In this document: positions 55,314 through 64,000 of the stretch, piece after piece
Position numbering within the stretch: the first letter of the stretch is position 1
Layout of the letters: every line of letters starts with the position of its first letter
Source: Dyella solisilvae
GTDB taxonomy: Bacteria; Pseudomonadota; Gammaproteobacteria; Xanthomonadales; Rhodanobacteraceae
Reading direction: 5' to 3'
Assembly (NCBI RefSeq): GCF_003351225.1
Contig: NZ_QQSY01000001.1
Span: forward strand, 1,462,824 to 1,526,823
DNA length: 64,000 nt
The notes under the pieces: model-generated
The model's input: only the letters and a program-made list of their open reading frames with translations
The model's database searches: none
What the model was told of the DNA's origin: nothing
Program-made: the position numbers and the translations under genes

Positions 55314-56327
55314 ATGGCCATCAAGGTCGCCATCAACGGTTACGGTCGCATTGGCCGCAACATCTTGCGCGCGCTGTACGAAGCCGGTCGCACCAACGAG
55401 ATCCAGATCGTTGCGATCAATGACCTCGGCAATGCCGAGACCAATGCGCACCTGACCCAGTACGACACGGCGCACGGCAAGTTCCCGGGCACGGTCTCGG
55501 TGGACGGCGGCGACCTGATCGTCAACGGCGACCGCATCAAGGTCTGCGCCGAGCGCGACCCGTCGAAGCTGCCGTGGGGCGCCCTGGGCGTGGACGTGGT
55601 GCTCGAGTGCACCGGCCTGTTCACCTCCAAGGCCAAGGCCGGCGCGCACCTCGTCGCCGGCGCCAAGAAGGTGATCATCTCCGCCCCGGGCGACAAGGAC
55701 GTGGACGGCACCTTCGTCGTCGGCGTCAACACCGACAAGCTCACCTCCAAGCTGGAAGTGATCTCCAACGCCTCGTGCACCACCAATTGCCTCGCTCCGC
55801 TGGCCAAGGTGCTGCATGAGAAGATCGGCATCGAGCGCGGCCTGATGACGACCATCCACGCCTACACCAACGACCAGGTGCTGACGGACGTCTACCACTC
55901 CGACCTGCGCCGCGCCCGTTCGGCCACGCACTCGCAGATCCCGACCAAGACCGGCGCCGCCGCCGCGGTGGGCCTGGTGCTGCCGGAGCTCAACGGCAAG
56001 CTGGACGGTTTCGCCATGCGCGTGCCGACCATCAACGTGTCGGTCGTCGACCTCACCTTCGACGCCGCCCGTGCGACCACCAAGGAAGAGATCGACGCGG
56101 TCATCCATGAAGCCGCCAACGGCGCGTTGAAGGGCATCCTGGCCGTCAACACGCAGCCGCTGGTGTCGATCGACTTCAACCACAACCCGGCCTCCTCCAC
56201 CTACGACGCGACCCAGACGCGCGTCATGGGCGGCACACTGGTGAAGGTGCTGTCGTGGTACGACAACGAGTGGGGCTTCTCCAACCGTATGCTCGACATG
56301 ACCATCGCGCTGATGGCCGCCAAGTAA
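55314..56327 (+). CDS. gapA: Glyceraldehyde-3-phosphate dehydrogenase
   Basis: 337 residues: [13 protein letters not shown] at the N-terminus and the active-site [13 protein letters not shown] with the catalytic Cys. Makes 1,3-bisphosphoglycerate, the substrate of the Pgk encoded 14 kb away. GGAGG lies upstream. A TAAAAT at 55245-55250 is a fair -10 candidate, though no good -35 is seen. Confidence 0.98.
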   Translation: MAIKVAINGYGRIGRNILRALYEAGRTNEIQIVAINDLGNAETNAHLTQYDTAHGKFPGTVSVDGGDLIVNGDRIKVCAERDPSKLPWGALGVDVVLECTGLFTSKAKAGAHLVAGAKKVIISAPGDKDVDGTFVVGVNTDKLTSKLEVISNASCTTNCLAPLAKVLHEKIGIERGLMTTIHAYTNDQVLTDVYHSDLRRARSATHSQIPTKTGAAAAVGLVLPELNGKLDGFAMRVPTINVSVVDLTFDAARATTKEEIDAVIHEAANGALKGILAVNTQPLVSIDFNHNPASSTYDATQTRVMGGTLVKVLSWYDNEWGFSNRMLDMTIALMAAK

Positions 56328-56351
56328 GACGGTCGCCAAACGCGTCGACGC

Positions 56352-56383
56352 AAAAGCCGGGCACTGCCCGGCTTTTGTTTTTT
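56352..56383 (+). terminator. Rho-independent terminator of gapA
   Basis: Eleven-base stem AAAAGCCGGGC / GCCCGGCTTTT with a three-base loop, followed by GTTTTTT, 25 bases after the stop. Confidence 0.95.
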
Positions 56384-56435
56384 GCGGGTATGCCTGCGGC
56401 GTGCTGTCGCGACATGGCGTGTCGCCGGGCCCAAG

Positions 56436-56447
56436 TGATCCAGATCA
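56436..56447. promoter_or_regulatory. FNR/ANR-like site upstream of azurin
   Basis: The 14-mer GTGATCCAGATCAG contains the core TGAT-N4-ATCA and matches eight of ten fixed bases of TTGAT-N4-ATCAA. It lies 63 bases upstream of the azurin ATG, a fitting place for activation. Azurin is known to be ANR-controlled in Pseudomonas aeruginosa. Confidence 0.5.
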
Positions 56448-56510
56448 GCGCAGCAAACCAGCGCCATCTCCATCGTTGCGCCCACCTACAAGCCCCATGG
56501 AGATTCACCG

Positions 56511-56960
56511 ATGGTTCGCACCACTCTTGCCCTCGCCCTGCTTGGTTTGTTCGCTGCGCCGCTGTGGGCCGCCGACTGCTCCACCACCATCGAAGGCAAC
56601 GATGCCATGCAGTACAACCAGAAGAGCATCGAGGTGCCCAAGACCTGCAAGCAGTTCACCGTGACCCTCAAGCACACGGGCAAGCTGCCCAAGGCCTCGA
56701 TGGGCCACAACTGGGTGCTGGGCACGGCGGCTGACCAGACCGGCATCATCGCCGACGGCATGAAGGCAGGCGCAGATCAGAATTACGTCAAGCCGGACGA
56801 CGCACGCGTGATCGCTCATACCAAGCTGGTCGGCGGCGGCGAGTCGGACAGCGTCACGCTGTCGGTGGCCAAGCTCAAGGCCGGCGAAAGCTACGCCTAC
56901 TTCTGCACGTTCCCGGGCCATGCCGCCCTGATGAAGGGCACGCTTACGCTCGCCAAGTAA
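56511..56960 (+). CDS. azu: Azurin, blue copper protein
   Basis: 149 residues with a 20-residue signal peptide ending LWA|ADC. Copper ligands are all present: H66 (MGHNW), C132 and H137 (FCTFPGH) and M141. The C23-C46 disulfide is kept. Periplasmic one-electron carrier between cytochromes and terminal reductases or oxidases, linked to low-oxygen and nitrogen-oxide respiration in other bacteria. A possible ANR site precedes it. Confidence 0.97.
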   Translation: MVRTTLALALLGLFAAPLWAADCSTTIEGNDAMQYNQKSIEVPKTCKQFTVTLKHTGKLPKASMGHNWVLGTAADQTGIIADGMKAGADQNYVKPDDARVIAHTKLVGGGESDSVTLSVAKLKAGESYAYFCTFPGHAALMKGTLTLAK

Positions 56961-57067
56961 GCCGGCCCAGACCGGTTGGGAGGGGGGAAAGCGGTCAGCT
57001 TCGGCTGGCCGCTTTTCTTATGCCTGTCTACCGGAAATACTTGCGTGACATACATCGGGGGATGGCG

Positions 57068-57982
57068 ATGAACGTGTGGCGGCGGGGAACGGTGGCAATC
57101 ACTGTGCTGGTGTTGGGTTGTCTGGTCGGGCCTTCGGGGAGCGCGCGGGCAGTTGGTGCTGCCGAACTTTCGGGCAGCGTCCCCCATCACCGACTCTCCA
57201 CCGCCCAATGGGCCACGTTGTTCGATCCCGCCATCCCGCTGCCCGAGCGTAGCAGCGCATTGGCTGATATCGAACGCGATGCCGGCGCCGCCAGCGGCGA
57301 CGAGCTGTATCTGCTCGGCACGCTCTACCACATGGGGCGACACGCGCCGAATTCGCCGGTCGATGCGGACGACGCCAGAGCGGCGACCTACTTCGCGAAT
57401 GCTGCCGTGCGAGGCAATGTGCTCGGCATGGCCAAGATGGCGGAGCTCAAGATCGAAACCGGCGATTTTCGCGAGGCGATGAACTGGGCCGAGATCTACG
57501 CGCACTACGCACCGATCGCCGGGCGCCAGGGGTCAGCGGACCAGGCGTACTCCGGCGACCTGGCGCAGCGCATCCAGCAAAACGTCGATGCGTCGTCCAT
57601 GGACGCCATCATGAAGGACGTGAATAGCTTCGTGTTCGTCAATGACAAGGCGATCCGCGAGGGCATGGCGAACTCAGGGCTGGACGAGCCTGATCTTCAC
57701 CCCAACTCGAACCGGCGGCACTACACGCCGACGACGACCGACGGGCAACTGTCCACGGCAAGCATCGGCGACTTCCTGGTCGGCTTCGACAGCAGCGGCC
57801 AGGCCGCCAGCGTGCAACTGCTCGACGTCGCGCCCCATCGTTCGGACGCCGACGCCATGCGCAGTTTTGTCGCCTCGATGAAGGTGGAGCCGGCGTCCGG
57901 CGGTGATGCGCAGGCCTTGCGTTACCTGTGGATACCCATCGTCATGGGTGGCCAGCGGTACAGGACACACGACCTGCCGTAA
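57068..57982 (+). CDS. Secreted protein with Sel1/TPR-like repeats, unknown function
   Basis: 304 residues. A signal peptide (AITVLVLGCLVGPSGSARA) precedes helical repeats of Sel1 type (SGDELYLLGTLYHMG; ARAATYFANAAVRGNVLGMAKMAEL; DFREAMNWAEIYAHY). The C-terminal 120 residues have a beta-rich domain ending VMGGQRYRTHDLP, vaguely like a TonB C-terminal domain. I chose the second ATG at 57068 since the GGGGG at 57056-57060 is well placed for it. Stands alone. Confidence 0.6.
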   Translation: MNVWRRGTVAITVLVLGCLVGPSGSARAVGAAELSGSVPHHRLSTAQWATLFDPAIPLPERSSALADIERDAGAASGDELYLLGTLYHMGRHAPNSPVDADDARAATYFANAAVRGNVLGMAKMAELKIETGDFREAMNWAEIYAHYAPIAGRQGSADQAYSGDLAQRIQQNVDASSMDAIMKDVNSFVFVNDKAIREGMANSGLDEPDLHPNSNRRHYTPTTTDGQLSTASIGDFLVGFDSSGQAASVQLLDVAPHRSDADAMRSFVASMKVEPASGGDAQALRYLWIPIVMGGQRYRTHDLP

Positions 57983-58001
57983 TGCCCTGCCAGTAATGCG
58001 A

Positions 58002-58026
58002 AAGAGGCCGGAAAACCCGGCCTCTT
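58002..58026. terminator. Bidirectional terminator before tpx
   Basis: Ten-base stem AAGAGGCCGG / CCGGCCTCTT with an AAAAC loop between two convergent genes. Confidence 0.88.
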
Positions 58027-58048
58027 ATGTCAGCGGGACAACGTCTGC

Positions 58049-58549
58049 TCAGCCCAACGCAGCGAGCGCCGCGTCGTAGTTCGGCTCGTCGGCGATCTCC
58101 CCGACCAGCTCGCTGTGCACGATCTGGTCATTGGCATCGAGCACGACCACGGCGCGCGCAGCCAGGCCGGTCAGCGGACCGGAGGTGATCTCCACGCCGT
58201 AGTTGTTCAGGAACTCATGGCCACGCAGGGTGGACAGGGTGACCACGTTGTTCAGGCCTTCGGCGCCGCAGAAACGCGCCTGCGCGAACGGCAGGTCAGC
58301 CGAGATGCACAGCACCACCGCGTGGTCGAGCTTGCTCGCCTTCTCGTTGAAGCGACGCACCGAGGTGGCGCAGGTGGGCGTGTCGATGCTGGGGAAGATG
58401 TTCAGCACCTTGCGCTTGCCACTGAAGCTGGCCAGCGTGACGTCGGACAGATCCTTGCCGACCAGCGAAAACGCGGGAGCGTGTTCGCCCTTGGCCGGAA
58501 AGTGACCGTCGACCTGGATCGGGTTGCCCTTGAGCGTAACCTGGGACAT
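58049..58549 (-). CDS. tpx: Thiol peroxidase
   Basis: 166 residues of the peroxiredoxin Tpx type. The peroxidatic cysteine is C60 ([11 protein letters not shown]) and the resolving one C94 (ARFCG), at the E. coli spacing. Reduces lipid and hydrogen peroxides using thioredoxin. AAGGAG is close before the ATG. It stands alone between a bidirectional terminator and an intergenic region. Confidence 0.96.
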   Translation of the reverse strand: MSQVTLKGNPIQVDGHFPAKGEHAPAFSLVGKDLSDVTLASFSGKRKVLNIFPSIDTPTCATSVRRFNEKASKLDHAVVLCISADLPFAQARFCGAEGLNNVVTLSTLRGHEFLNNYGVEITSGPLTGLAARAVVVLDANDQIVHSELVGEIADEPNYDAALAALG

Positions 58550-58868
58550 GGGACATCTCCTTGGAATGGGGCCTATAAGTAGAACACGGCCCCGGCGGGA
58601 AAGACGATGTCCCCCGCAGGCAGTCCGCGCGCGACGACACGTCTTTCACGCGCCATGGAGGCCACGCGATGCGCGTCATCGCGCCACCAGCGCCATCACG
58701 AGCATTTGACCTGCGTCATCGCCATGAGGCAGCCCTGCCGCTGAGCATGTGCGCACGGCTCGCGGCGCAGCGCCACAAGCCGTCCGGGACGTCCACGCAG
58801 GCCAAGGGGACGCTCCCGCCGCCCGGTCTCCTCAAGGCTCCGGATCACTGGTTCGAATTCATCCCGTC
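58550..58868. other. Intergenic region between tpx and the SirB2 gene
   Basis: About 320 bases with no supported gene. Divergent promoters must lie here. No repeat, hairpin or clear hexamers were found. Confidence 0.45.
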
Positions 58869-59273
58869 ATGCTCGAGTTCTATCCCCAGATCAAATGGGT
58901 GCACATCGCGTGCATCATCGCCAGCGGCGCGTTGTTCGTGGTGCGCGGCCTGCTGATGCAGGTCGGACGCGATCGCATCGCACTGGCGACGCCGCTGCGA
59001 TGGCTCAGCTACACCATCGATACGACCTTGCTTGGCGCCGCGCTGACGCTGGCCACCATCCTCCCAAACGCCATGTTCGCCAACGGCTGGCTGGCTACCA
59101 AACTCCTGTTCGTCACCGCCTATGTCGGGCTGGGCATGCTGGCGATGCGCCGCGATAGCGCGCCCGGCATCCGGCGACTCGGTTTCGCTGGGGCCATGCT
59201 GACCTACATCACCATCATCGGCATTGCCCTCGCCCACCATCCGCTGGGTTGGATCCACCTCTGGTTAGCCTGA
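58869..59273 (+). CDS. SirB2-family inner membrane protein
   Basis: 134 residues with four hydrophobic helices and the family pattern IKWVHIACIIASGALFVVRGLLM...TIDTTLLGAALTLATIL. SirB2 proteins are small membrane proteins of unknown mechanism, named from a Salmonella invasion-gene effect. The ATG at 58869 begins the conserved part; no good ribosome site is seen. The decarboxylase gene starts five bases after the stop. Confidence 0.87.
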   Translation: MLEFYPQIKWVHIACIIASGALFVVRGLLMQVGRDRIALATPLRWLSYTIDTTLLGAALTLATILPNAMFANGWLATKLLFVTAYVGLGMLAMRRDSAPGIRRLGFAGAMLTYITIIGIALAHHPLGWIHLWLA

Positions 59274-59278
59274 CCGAC

Positions 59279-61210
59279 ATGCCCACCCCACACGATCACA
59301 CGCTGGACGCCTGCTTCCTCGGACCCTACGGCGAGAACGACACGCTGCTGGAAAAGCTGCTGGTGGAATTCCAGCGCGACCATGTGTACTGGCGCCGCAA
59401 TTTCCATCCCGAGGATCCGCCGGTCATCGCCACGGCGGCGGCGCACCATCCGGACTACCTTGCCTTCGAGGCGCGCACGCGACGGGAACTGCACCTGCTG
59501 TCGGCAGCGCTGAAGAAGTCGGTCCCGTTCCATAGCCCGCGCTACATCGGCCACATGGCCTCCGACCTGCTGCTGCCAGGCTTGGCGGCGCACATGCTGA
59601 CCTTGCCCTACAACCCCAACAACGTCTGCGAAGACGCCGCCCCGGTCACGGTGGAGCTGGAGGTCAAGGTCGGGCTGCAACTGGCGCGGATGCTCGGCTA
59701 TCCCAGTGACCCGGCCAAGCCCGAGTGCGCGTTCGGACATCTCACCTCCGGTGGCACGCTCGCCAACTACCAGGCCTTGCGACTGGCGCTGGCGATGAAG
59801 GCGTTTCCGGTGGCGCTTCGCGCCGCACGCGTGCCCGAACTCCAGCTTCCCGATGACGACTGGCAGGCGTTCAACCTGCGCCAGACCGAGGTCATCGCGC
59901 TACTGGAGGCATGGCAGCACTGGCTCGCCGCCCAATCCGCCGACGTCGCGATGGACTGGCGCTCGCGCGTGGAAGCCGAGCGCATCGAGCAGCGGGGATT
60001 GTCGGCGTTCTTCGCCGCCCATCCGCGCCTGCAGACGCCCCTGGTGATGGCGCCGATCACGGCGCACTACTCGTGGAGCAAGGGCCTGAAGCTGCTCGGC
60101 CTGGGCCGCGACCAACTGCGGCTGCTGCCCACCCAGGGCATGCGGCTCGATGCCGACGCCCTGCAGTCGGCCCTGGACCAGTGCGCCAAGGCGCGCCAAC
60201 CGGTCCTGATGTGCGTGGCCGTGCTGGGCAGCACCGAGTACGGCACCGTCGACCCCATCCATGACGTGCTCGCAGCCCGCCGGCAGGCGCGCACCTGGGG
60301 CCTCGATTTTTCGGTCCACGTCGATGCCGCCTGGGGCGGTTATCTCGCCACGCTGTTCCGCAACGCCGATGGCTCGCTGCGCACCCACAAGGAGGTCGCG
60401 GCCGAGTTCACGCACTTCCCCTCGCGTGAGGTGCATGCCGCGTTCGCCAATCTGGGCGACACCGATTCGGTCACGGTCGATCCGCACAAACTCGGTTACC
60501 TGCCCTACGGCACCGGCGCCTTCATCTGCCGCGACCATCGCGCCATGGCCCTGTTGAGTGAGCAGGCCGACTACGTGTTCAACGGCAAGGCGCCAGCGGA
60601 CTACATGACGCGCTACCGCAGCCTGGGCCAGTACATCCCCGAGGGGTCCAAGCCCGGAGCCGCGGCCGCGGCGGCCTACGTCGCGCACCAGGTGATGCCG
60701 CTGGACCACGCCCAGTTTGGACGACTGACCGGCGCGACGATCCGCGCCGCCGAGGCGTTCCACGTCGCCGCGCAGCGCTTCGCCAGCCAGATGGCGGGAT
60801 GCGCCCATGTGATCGTGCCGTTCGAGCCGGACAGCAACCTGGTCTGCCTCGCGCTCAATCCGTGCGGCAATGCGCAGGTGGCCGAGGCCAACACCTTCGT
60901 ACAGCGCCTGTACGACACGCTGCGCTGCGATCCCACGCGCCCGCTGCAGATGAAAGAGTTCTTCGGCTCGATGACCAGCCTGCAGCCCGAGCGGCTCGGA
61001 CCTGCCGAGACGGCGCGCATCCTCGCCGCAGTCGGCCTGGACACCGCAACGCTCGCGGACAGCCAGGCCGAGGGTCGCTTGCTGATTCTGCGCCACACGC
61101 TGATGAATCCCTATCTGATCGATACCCACAACGGCATCAGCTACATCGATCGCTATTTCGAATTCCTGGGGGGCCAGATACGCGCACTGACACGCGCCGA
61201 CGCGGCATAG
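59279..61210 (+). CDS. PLP-dependent (group II) amino acid decarboxylase, probably aromatic
   Basis: 643 residues. Group II decarboxylase fold: GHLTSGGTLANYQALRLAL, FSVHVDAAWGGYLATLF, and the PLP lysine in SVTVDPHKLGYLPYGTGAF. The size fits the long tyrosine decarboxylases of the TyrDC type rather than the 470-residue GadB type. Substrate is therefore likely tyrosine or another aromatic amino acid (inference), supported by a TyrA-like dehydrogenase gene 34 bases downstream. The ATG at 59279 is used; a TTG 30 bases upstream inside the SirB2 gene is in frame. Confidence 0.8.
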   Translation: MPTPHDHTLDACFLGPYGENDTLLEKLLVEFQRDHVYWRRNFHPEDPPVIATAAAHHPDYLAFEARTRRELHLLSAALKKSVPFHSPRYIGHMASDLLLPGLAAHMLTLPYNPNNVCEDAAPVTVELEVKVGLQLARMLGYPSDPAKPECAFGHLTSGGTLANYQALRLALAMKAFPVALRAARVPELQLPDDDWQAFNLRQTEVIALLEAWQHWLAAQSADVAMDWRSRVEAERIEQRGLSAFFAAHPRLQTPLVMAPITAHYSWSKGLKLLGLGRDQLRLLPTQGMRLDADALQSALDQCAKARQPVLMCVAVLGSTEYGTVDPIHDVLAARRQARTWGLDFSVHVDAAWGGYLATLFRNADGSLRTHKEVAAEFTHFPSREVHAAFANLGDTDSVTVDPHKLGYLPYGTGAFICRDHRAMALLSEQADYVFNGKAPADYMTRYRSLGQYIPEGSKPGAAAAAAYVAHQVMPLDHAQFGRLTGATIRAAEAFHVAAQRFASQMAGCAHVIVPFEPDSNLVCLALNPCGNAQVAEANTFVQRLYDTLRCDPTRPLQMKEFFGSMTSLQPERLGPAETARILAAVGLDTATLADSQAEGRLLILRHTLMNPYLIDTHNGISYIDRYFEFLGGQIRALTRADAA

Positions 61211-61244
61211 TGTCGGTCTTGCCCACGCGTAGAAGGCGCTTTCC

Positions 61245-62018
61245 ATGACCATCGCCCTGCTCGGCTACGGCCGGTTCGGCCAGGCCTTTGCCGGCCTGCT
61301 CCAACAAGCGGGATACCGCGTCGCCGTATTCGACCCCCGCGCCGACGTGCCTCCCGCGTTGCGGCGCTCGTCGCTGGCGGAAGCCGTACGCGGGGCGACC
61401 TGGGTCGTGCTGGCGGCGCCCGTGCCCGCGCTGGAGGGCATCCTGCGCGAACTGCGGCCCCTGCTCGACAGCTCGCAGACGGTCTTCGACGTCGGCAGCG
61501 TGAAGCAGCAGCCCTGCCGCCTGATGGATGAACTGCTGGGCCCGGCCATTCCGCATGCGGGCACGCACCCCCTGTTCGGCCCGCTCAGCCTGTCGCGCGA
61601 CGAACGGCCGCTGCGCACGGTGCTCTGCGCCAGCCCGCAGCATCCGGACGCCGCACGCCGCACGCGCGCGCTGCTGGCCTCGATCGGCTGCGAAGTGATT
61701 GAACGCGACCCGGCCGCGCACGATCGCGCCATGGCCGAAACCCACGCGCTGGCCTTCTTCATCGCCAAGGCCCTGGTCGACATGGGCATCGGCGACGACC
61801 TGTCGTTGGCGCCGCCGTCCTTCCTCGGGCTGGCCAACATGCTGGCCGCCGTGCGTGGCGACGCCGGACATCTGTTCGCCGCCATCCAGCGCGAGAACCC
61901 CTACGCCGCCGAGGCGCGTGCGAGCCTGATCGCGCACCTCGACGTCATCCATCGGCGCCTGTCGGACGTCGAGGGTGGCGCACTGTCGATTCCCGACCTT
62001 ACCGAACCGCCCTCATGA
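61245..62018 (+). CDS. tyrA: Prephenate/arogenate dehydrogenase-like protein
   Basis: 257 residues. NAD(P) motif [39 protein letters not shown] and the conserved GTHPLFGP are TyrA landmarks. Oxidatively decarboxylates prephenate or arogenate toward tyrosine. It is at the short end of the family, without an ACT domain, so feedback control by tyrosine may be absent. AAGGCG lies before the ATG; the stop overlaps ubiD (ATGA). Confidence 0.88.
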   Translation: MTIALLGYGRFGQAFAGLLQQAGYRVAVFDPRADVPPALRRSSLAEAVRGATWVVLAAPVPALEGILRELRPLLDSSQTVFDVGSVKQQPCRLMDELLGPAIPHAGTHPLFGPLSLSRDERPLRTVLCASPQHPDAARRTRALLASIGCEVIERDPAAHDRAMAETHALAFFIAKALVDMGIGDDLSLAPPSFLGLANMLAAVRGDAGHLFAAIQRENPYAAEARASLIAHLDVIHRRLSDVEGGALSIPDLTEPPS

Positions 62019-63508
62019 GTCACCACGATCTACGCAGCTTCCTCGACCAGCTCGAACGCGAACGGCAGCTGCAACGCGTCAGCGCGCCCGTCGATCCCCA
62101 CCTGGAGTCCACCGCGCTAAGCCTGCGCGCGCTGCGTGAGCAGGGTCCCGCATTGCTGATGGAAAAGCCGCTCAACGCGGGCCATCCGCTGCTGGGCAAC
62201 CTGTTCGGACATCGTCGGCGCATCGAGCTGGCGCTGGCTGGACGCCCTCTGGCCTCGCTGCGCGAGCTGGGCCGATTGCTCGCCTCGATCAAGGAACCAC
62301 GCTGGCCCTCCAACCTGCGCCAGGCGCTCGGCACCTGGCCGGAACTGGCGCAGCTGGCGCACGTTGCGCCGCGGCGCGTCGCCGAGGCCGCTTTCCAGTA
62401 CGAAACCCTGCAGGGCGAGGACATCGACCTCGCGCGACTGCCCATCCAGCAGTGCTGGCCGGAAGACGCCGGCAAGCTGATCACCTTCGGCATGGTGGTG
62501 ACCAAGGGCACGCGGCAGGCGCGCCAGAACGTCGCCATCTATCGCCAGCAGGTGATCGGCCCCAACCGCGTGATCATGCGCTGGCTGCCCCACCGCGGCG
62601 GCGCGCTCGACTTCGCCGACTGGCAGACGGCCCACCCCGACCGCCCCTTTCCCGTGCTGGTGGCCATCGGCGCTGATCCGGCGACCATGCTGGCCGCCGT
62701 CGCGCCGGTGCCGGACACACTGTCCGAATACGAATTCGCCGGCCTGCTGCGCGGCGAGCGCACGCGCACCTGGCACAGCACGCTCACCGGCCTGGATGCG
62801 CCGGCGGGCGCGGAGATCCTGCTGGAGGGCTTCATCCACCCGCGCGACACGGCGCTGGAAGGACCGTTCGGTGACCACACCGGCTACTACAACGCGCAAG
62901 ACCATTTCCCGGTGTTCACCATCGAGCGCATGCACCTGCGGCGCGATGCGATCTACCACGGCAGCTACATGGGCCGGGCGCCGCACGACGAGCCGTCGGT
63001 GATGGCGATGGCGCTCAATGACGTCTTCGTGCCGATCCTGCAGAAAGTTTTTCCCGAAATTGTCGACTTCTACCTGCCGCCCGAGGCCTGCTCCTATCGC
63101 ATCGCCGTGGTGAGTATCCGCAAGCAGTATGCCGGCCACGCGCGCCGCGTGATGATGGGCGTGTGGTCCTACCTGCGCCAGTTCACCTACACCAAGTTCG
63201 TGATCATCACCGACGAGGACATCGACGTGCGCGACTGGTCGCAGGTACTGTGGGCGGTCTCCACGCGCGTCGATCCCGCGCGCGACGCCATGCTGGTGGA
63301 GAACACCCCGATCGACTACCTCGATTTCGCCAGCCCTGTCGCCGGCATCGGCTCCAAGATGGGCATTGACGCCACCAACAAGTGGCCTGCGGAAACCAGT
63401 CGGACGTGGAGCCGGCCGATCGTGTCGGATGCCGCCGTGGAACGGCGCGTCGATGCGCTGTGGTCGGCGCTTAAGAGGGCGACGCCGACGCGCGACGTCG
63501 TGATGTAG
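62015..63508 (+). CDS. ubiD: UbiD-family decarboxylase
   Basis: 497 residues, typical of UbiD. The prFMN-binding region includes [23 protein letters not shown], and the catalytic Glu lies in [12 protein letters not shown] with [14 protein letters not shown] and [20 protein letters not shown] further on. Decarboxylates 3-polyprenyl-4-hydroxybenzoate in ubiquinone synthesis; it needs UbiX, which is not in this window. Coupled to tyrA by ATGA. Confidence 0.94.
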   Translation: MSHHDLRSFLDQLERERQLQRVSAPVDPHLESTALSLRALREQGPALLMEKPLNAGHPLLGNLFGHRRRIELALAGRPLASLRELGRLLASIKEPRWPSNLRQALGTWPELAQLAHVAPRRVAEAAFQYETLQGEDIDLARLPIQQCWPEDAGKLITFGMVVTKGTRQARQNVAIYRQQVIGPNRVIMRWLPHRGGALDFADWQTAHPDRPFPVLVAIGADPATMLAAVAPVPDTLSEYEFAGLLRGERTRTWHSTLTGLDAPAGAEILLEGFIHPRDTALEGPFGDHTGYYNAQDHFPVFTIERMHLRRDAIYHGSYMGRAPHDEPSVMAMALNDVFVPILQKVFPEIVDFYLPPEACSYRIAVVSIRKQYAGHARRVMMGVWSYLRQFTYTKFVIITDEDIDVRDWSQVLWAVSTRVDPARDAMLVENTPIDYLDFASPVAGIGSKMGIDATNKWPAETSRTWSRPIVSDAAVERRVDALWSALKRATPTRDVVM

Positions 63509-63515
63509 CCGCGCC

Positions 63516-63824
63516 TCAACGGGATTCCGCTGGACCGGGCTCAGGCACGTCAAGCACGGTCAACACTTCGCGCACCTGCGCCTGCAACGCCGTCCAGGAA
63601 CGCTCCCATTGCCCCTCAAGGGGCTTGGCCAGTCCGAACCGCTGCAACATCGCGTGCGCCTTGGTCATCTGCGCGCGCAACGCCTCGATCTCGCCCTGCG
63701 CACGTTCGTAGTCGTCCTTGCCCACCATGAGGATCTTGCGGTCGCGACATACGCCGATACAGGGCTGCGGCGCCTCGATCTTGCCGCAACCGATGCATTG
63801 CCAGGCCTGGATGTAATCAATCAT
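63516..63824 (-). CDS. Small Cys4 protein, unknown function
   Basis: 102 residues. C9-IG-C12 and C22-IGV-C26 make a possible zinc or iron-sulfur knuckle near the N-terminus; the rest is helical (DYERAQGEIEALRAQMTKAHAMLQRFG). No family recognised. GAGGG upstream of the ATG at 63824 supports the start. It converges with ubiD, the stops only seven bases apart. Confidence 0.65.
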   Translation of the reverse strand: MIDYIQAWQCIGCGKIEAPQPCIGVCRDRKILMVGKDDYERAQGEIEALRAQMTKAHAMLQRFGLAKPLEGQWERSWTALQAQVREVLTVLDVPEPGPAESR

Positions 63825-64000
63825 GGCGCGAAGCCCTCACTGCTTGAGCCGCCATCGTGCCTCAGGAGCCGTCAAAGTTTCCTGATATCAGTCAGTGCAT
63901 GCGGTCAAATGAACCGAGCTGCGCTAACGCGCCAAACATGGGCGAGATTCGGAACATGGGACCACGCAGCCACGTGGCATCGGCAAGAACCCGGGACCCA

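Noticed and set aside
1-64000. CRISPR arrays, tRNA or rRNA genes, riboswitches, prophage
   Set aside because: I saw no regularly spaced repeat series, tRNA-like cloverleaf, rRNA sequence or phage structural genes. Reading by eye could miss a degenerate tRNA; a covariance-model scan would settle it.

Overview
This window is from a high-GC gammaproteobacterium of the order Xanthomonadales. The best fit is the Rhodanobacteraceae (Dyella/Luteibacter/Rhodanobacter type), inferred from gene content only. The pointers are a variable surface-polysaccharide island between etfA and a metB-type gene (the classic LPS locus of Xanthomonas), rmlBACD next to mannose-nucleotide genes, class I fructose-bisphosphate aldolase, pilU and azurin.

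Layout. (1) 1-1100: end of etfB and complete etfA. (2) 1293-9186, forward: a tightly coupled operon matching the mycobacterial decaprenyl-phosphoryl-arabinose (DPA) pathway. It encodes a HAD-UbiA fusion (phosphoribosyl-polyprenol synthase type), a DprE1-like flavoenzyme, a DprE2-like SDR, an extended-SDR epimerase, a second flavoprotein, a GtrA-type membrane protein and a large GT-C glycosyltransferase. A paralogous GT-C gene lies convergently at 9356-10909. (3) 10919-24239, reverse: a polysaccharide export and decoration block with Wzm/Wzt, a 1709-residue multidomain glycosyltransferase, an acyltransferase, two related secreted proteins, a PhyH dioxygenase and a methyltransferase. The methyltransferase gene carries a ten-base G tract. 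An IS3 relic sits in this block, and 12.8-16.8 kb looks poorer in GC than the flanks. (4) 24290-31902: metB-type gene, rmlBACD, manC and manB, which supply dTDP-rhamnose and GDP-mannose. (5) 32529-33717: an intact IS3-family element, then palindromic repeats beside glmS. (6) 34002-64000: mostly core genome. It holds glmS, cystathionine beta-synthase, pilU, central carbon genes (pgk, tkt, class I aldolase, pyk, gapA), a rhomboid protease, peptidase S9, an S1/P1 nuclease, OsmC, azurin, Tpx, SirB2, an aromatic amino acid decarboxylase next to a TyrA-like dehydrogenase, and UbiD.

How it fits together (inference): the forward operon would make a polyprenyl-phosphate-linked furanose, flip it with the GtrA protein and hand it to the GT-C enzymes on the periplasmic side. 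The reverse block would build and export an ABC-transporter-dependent O-antigen from sugars supplied by the rml and man genes. The most interesting part is the DPA-like operon with two extra redox genes that have no counterpart in the mycobacterial pathway as I know it.
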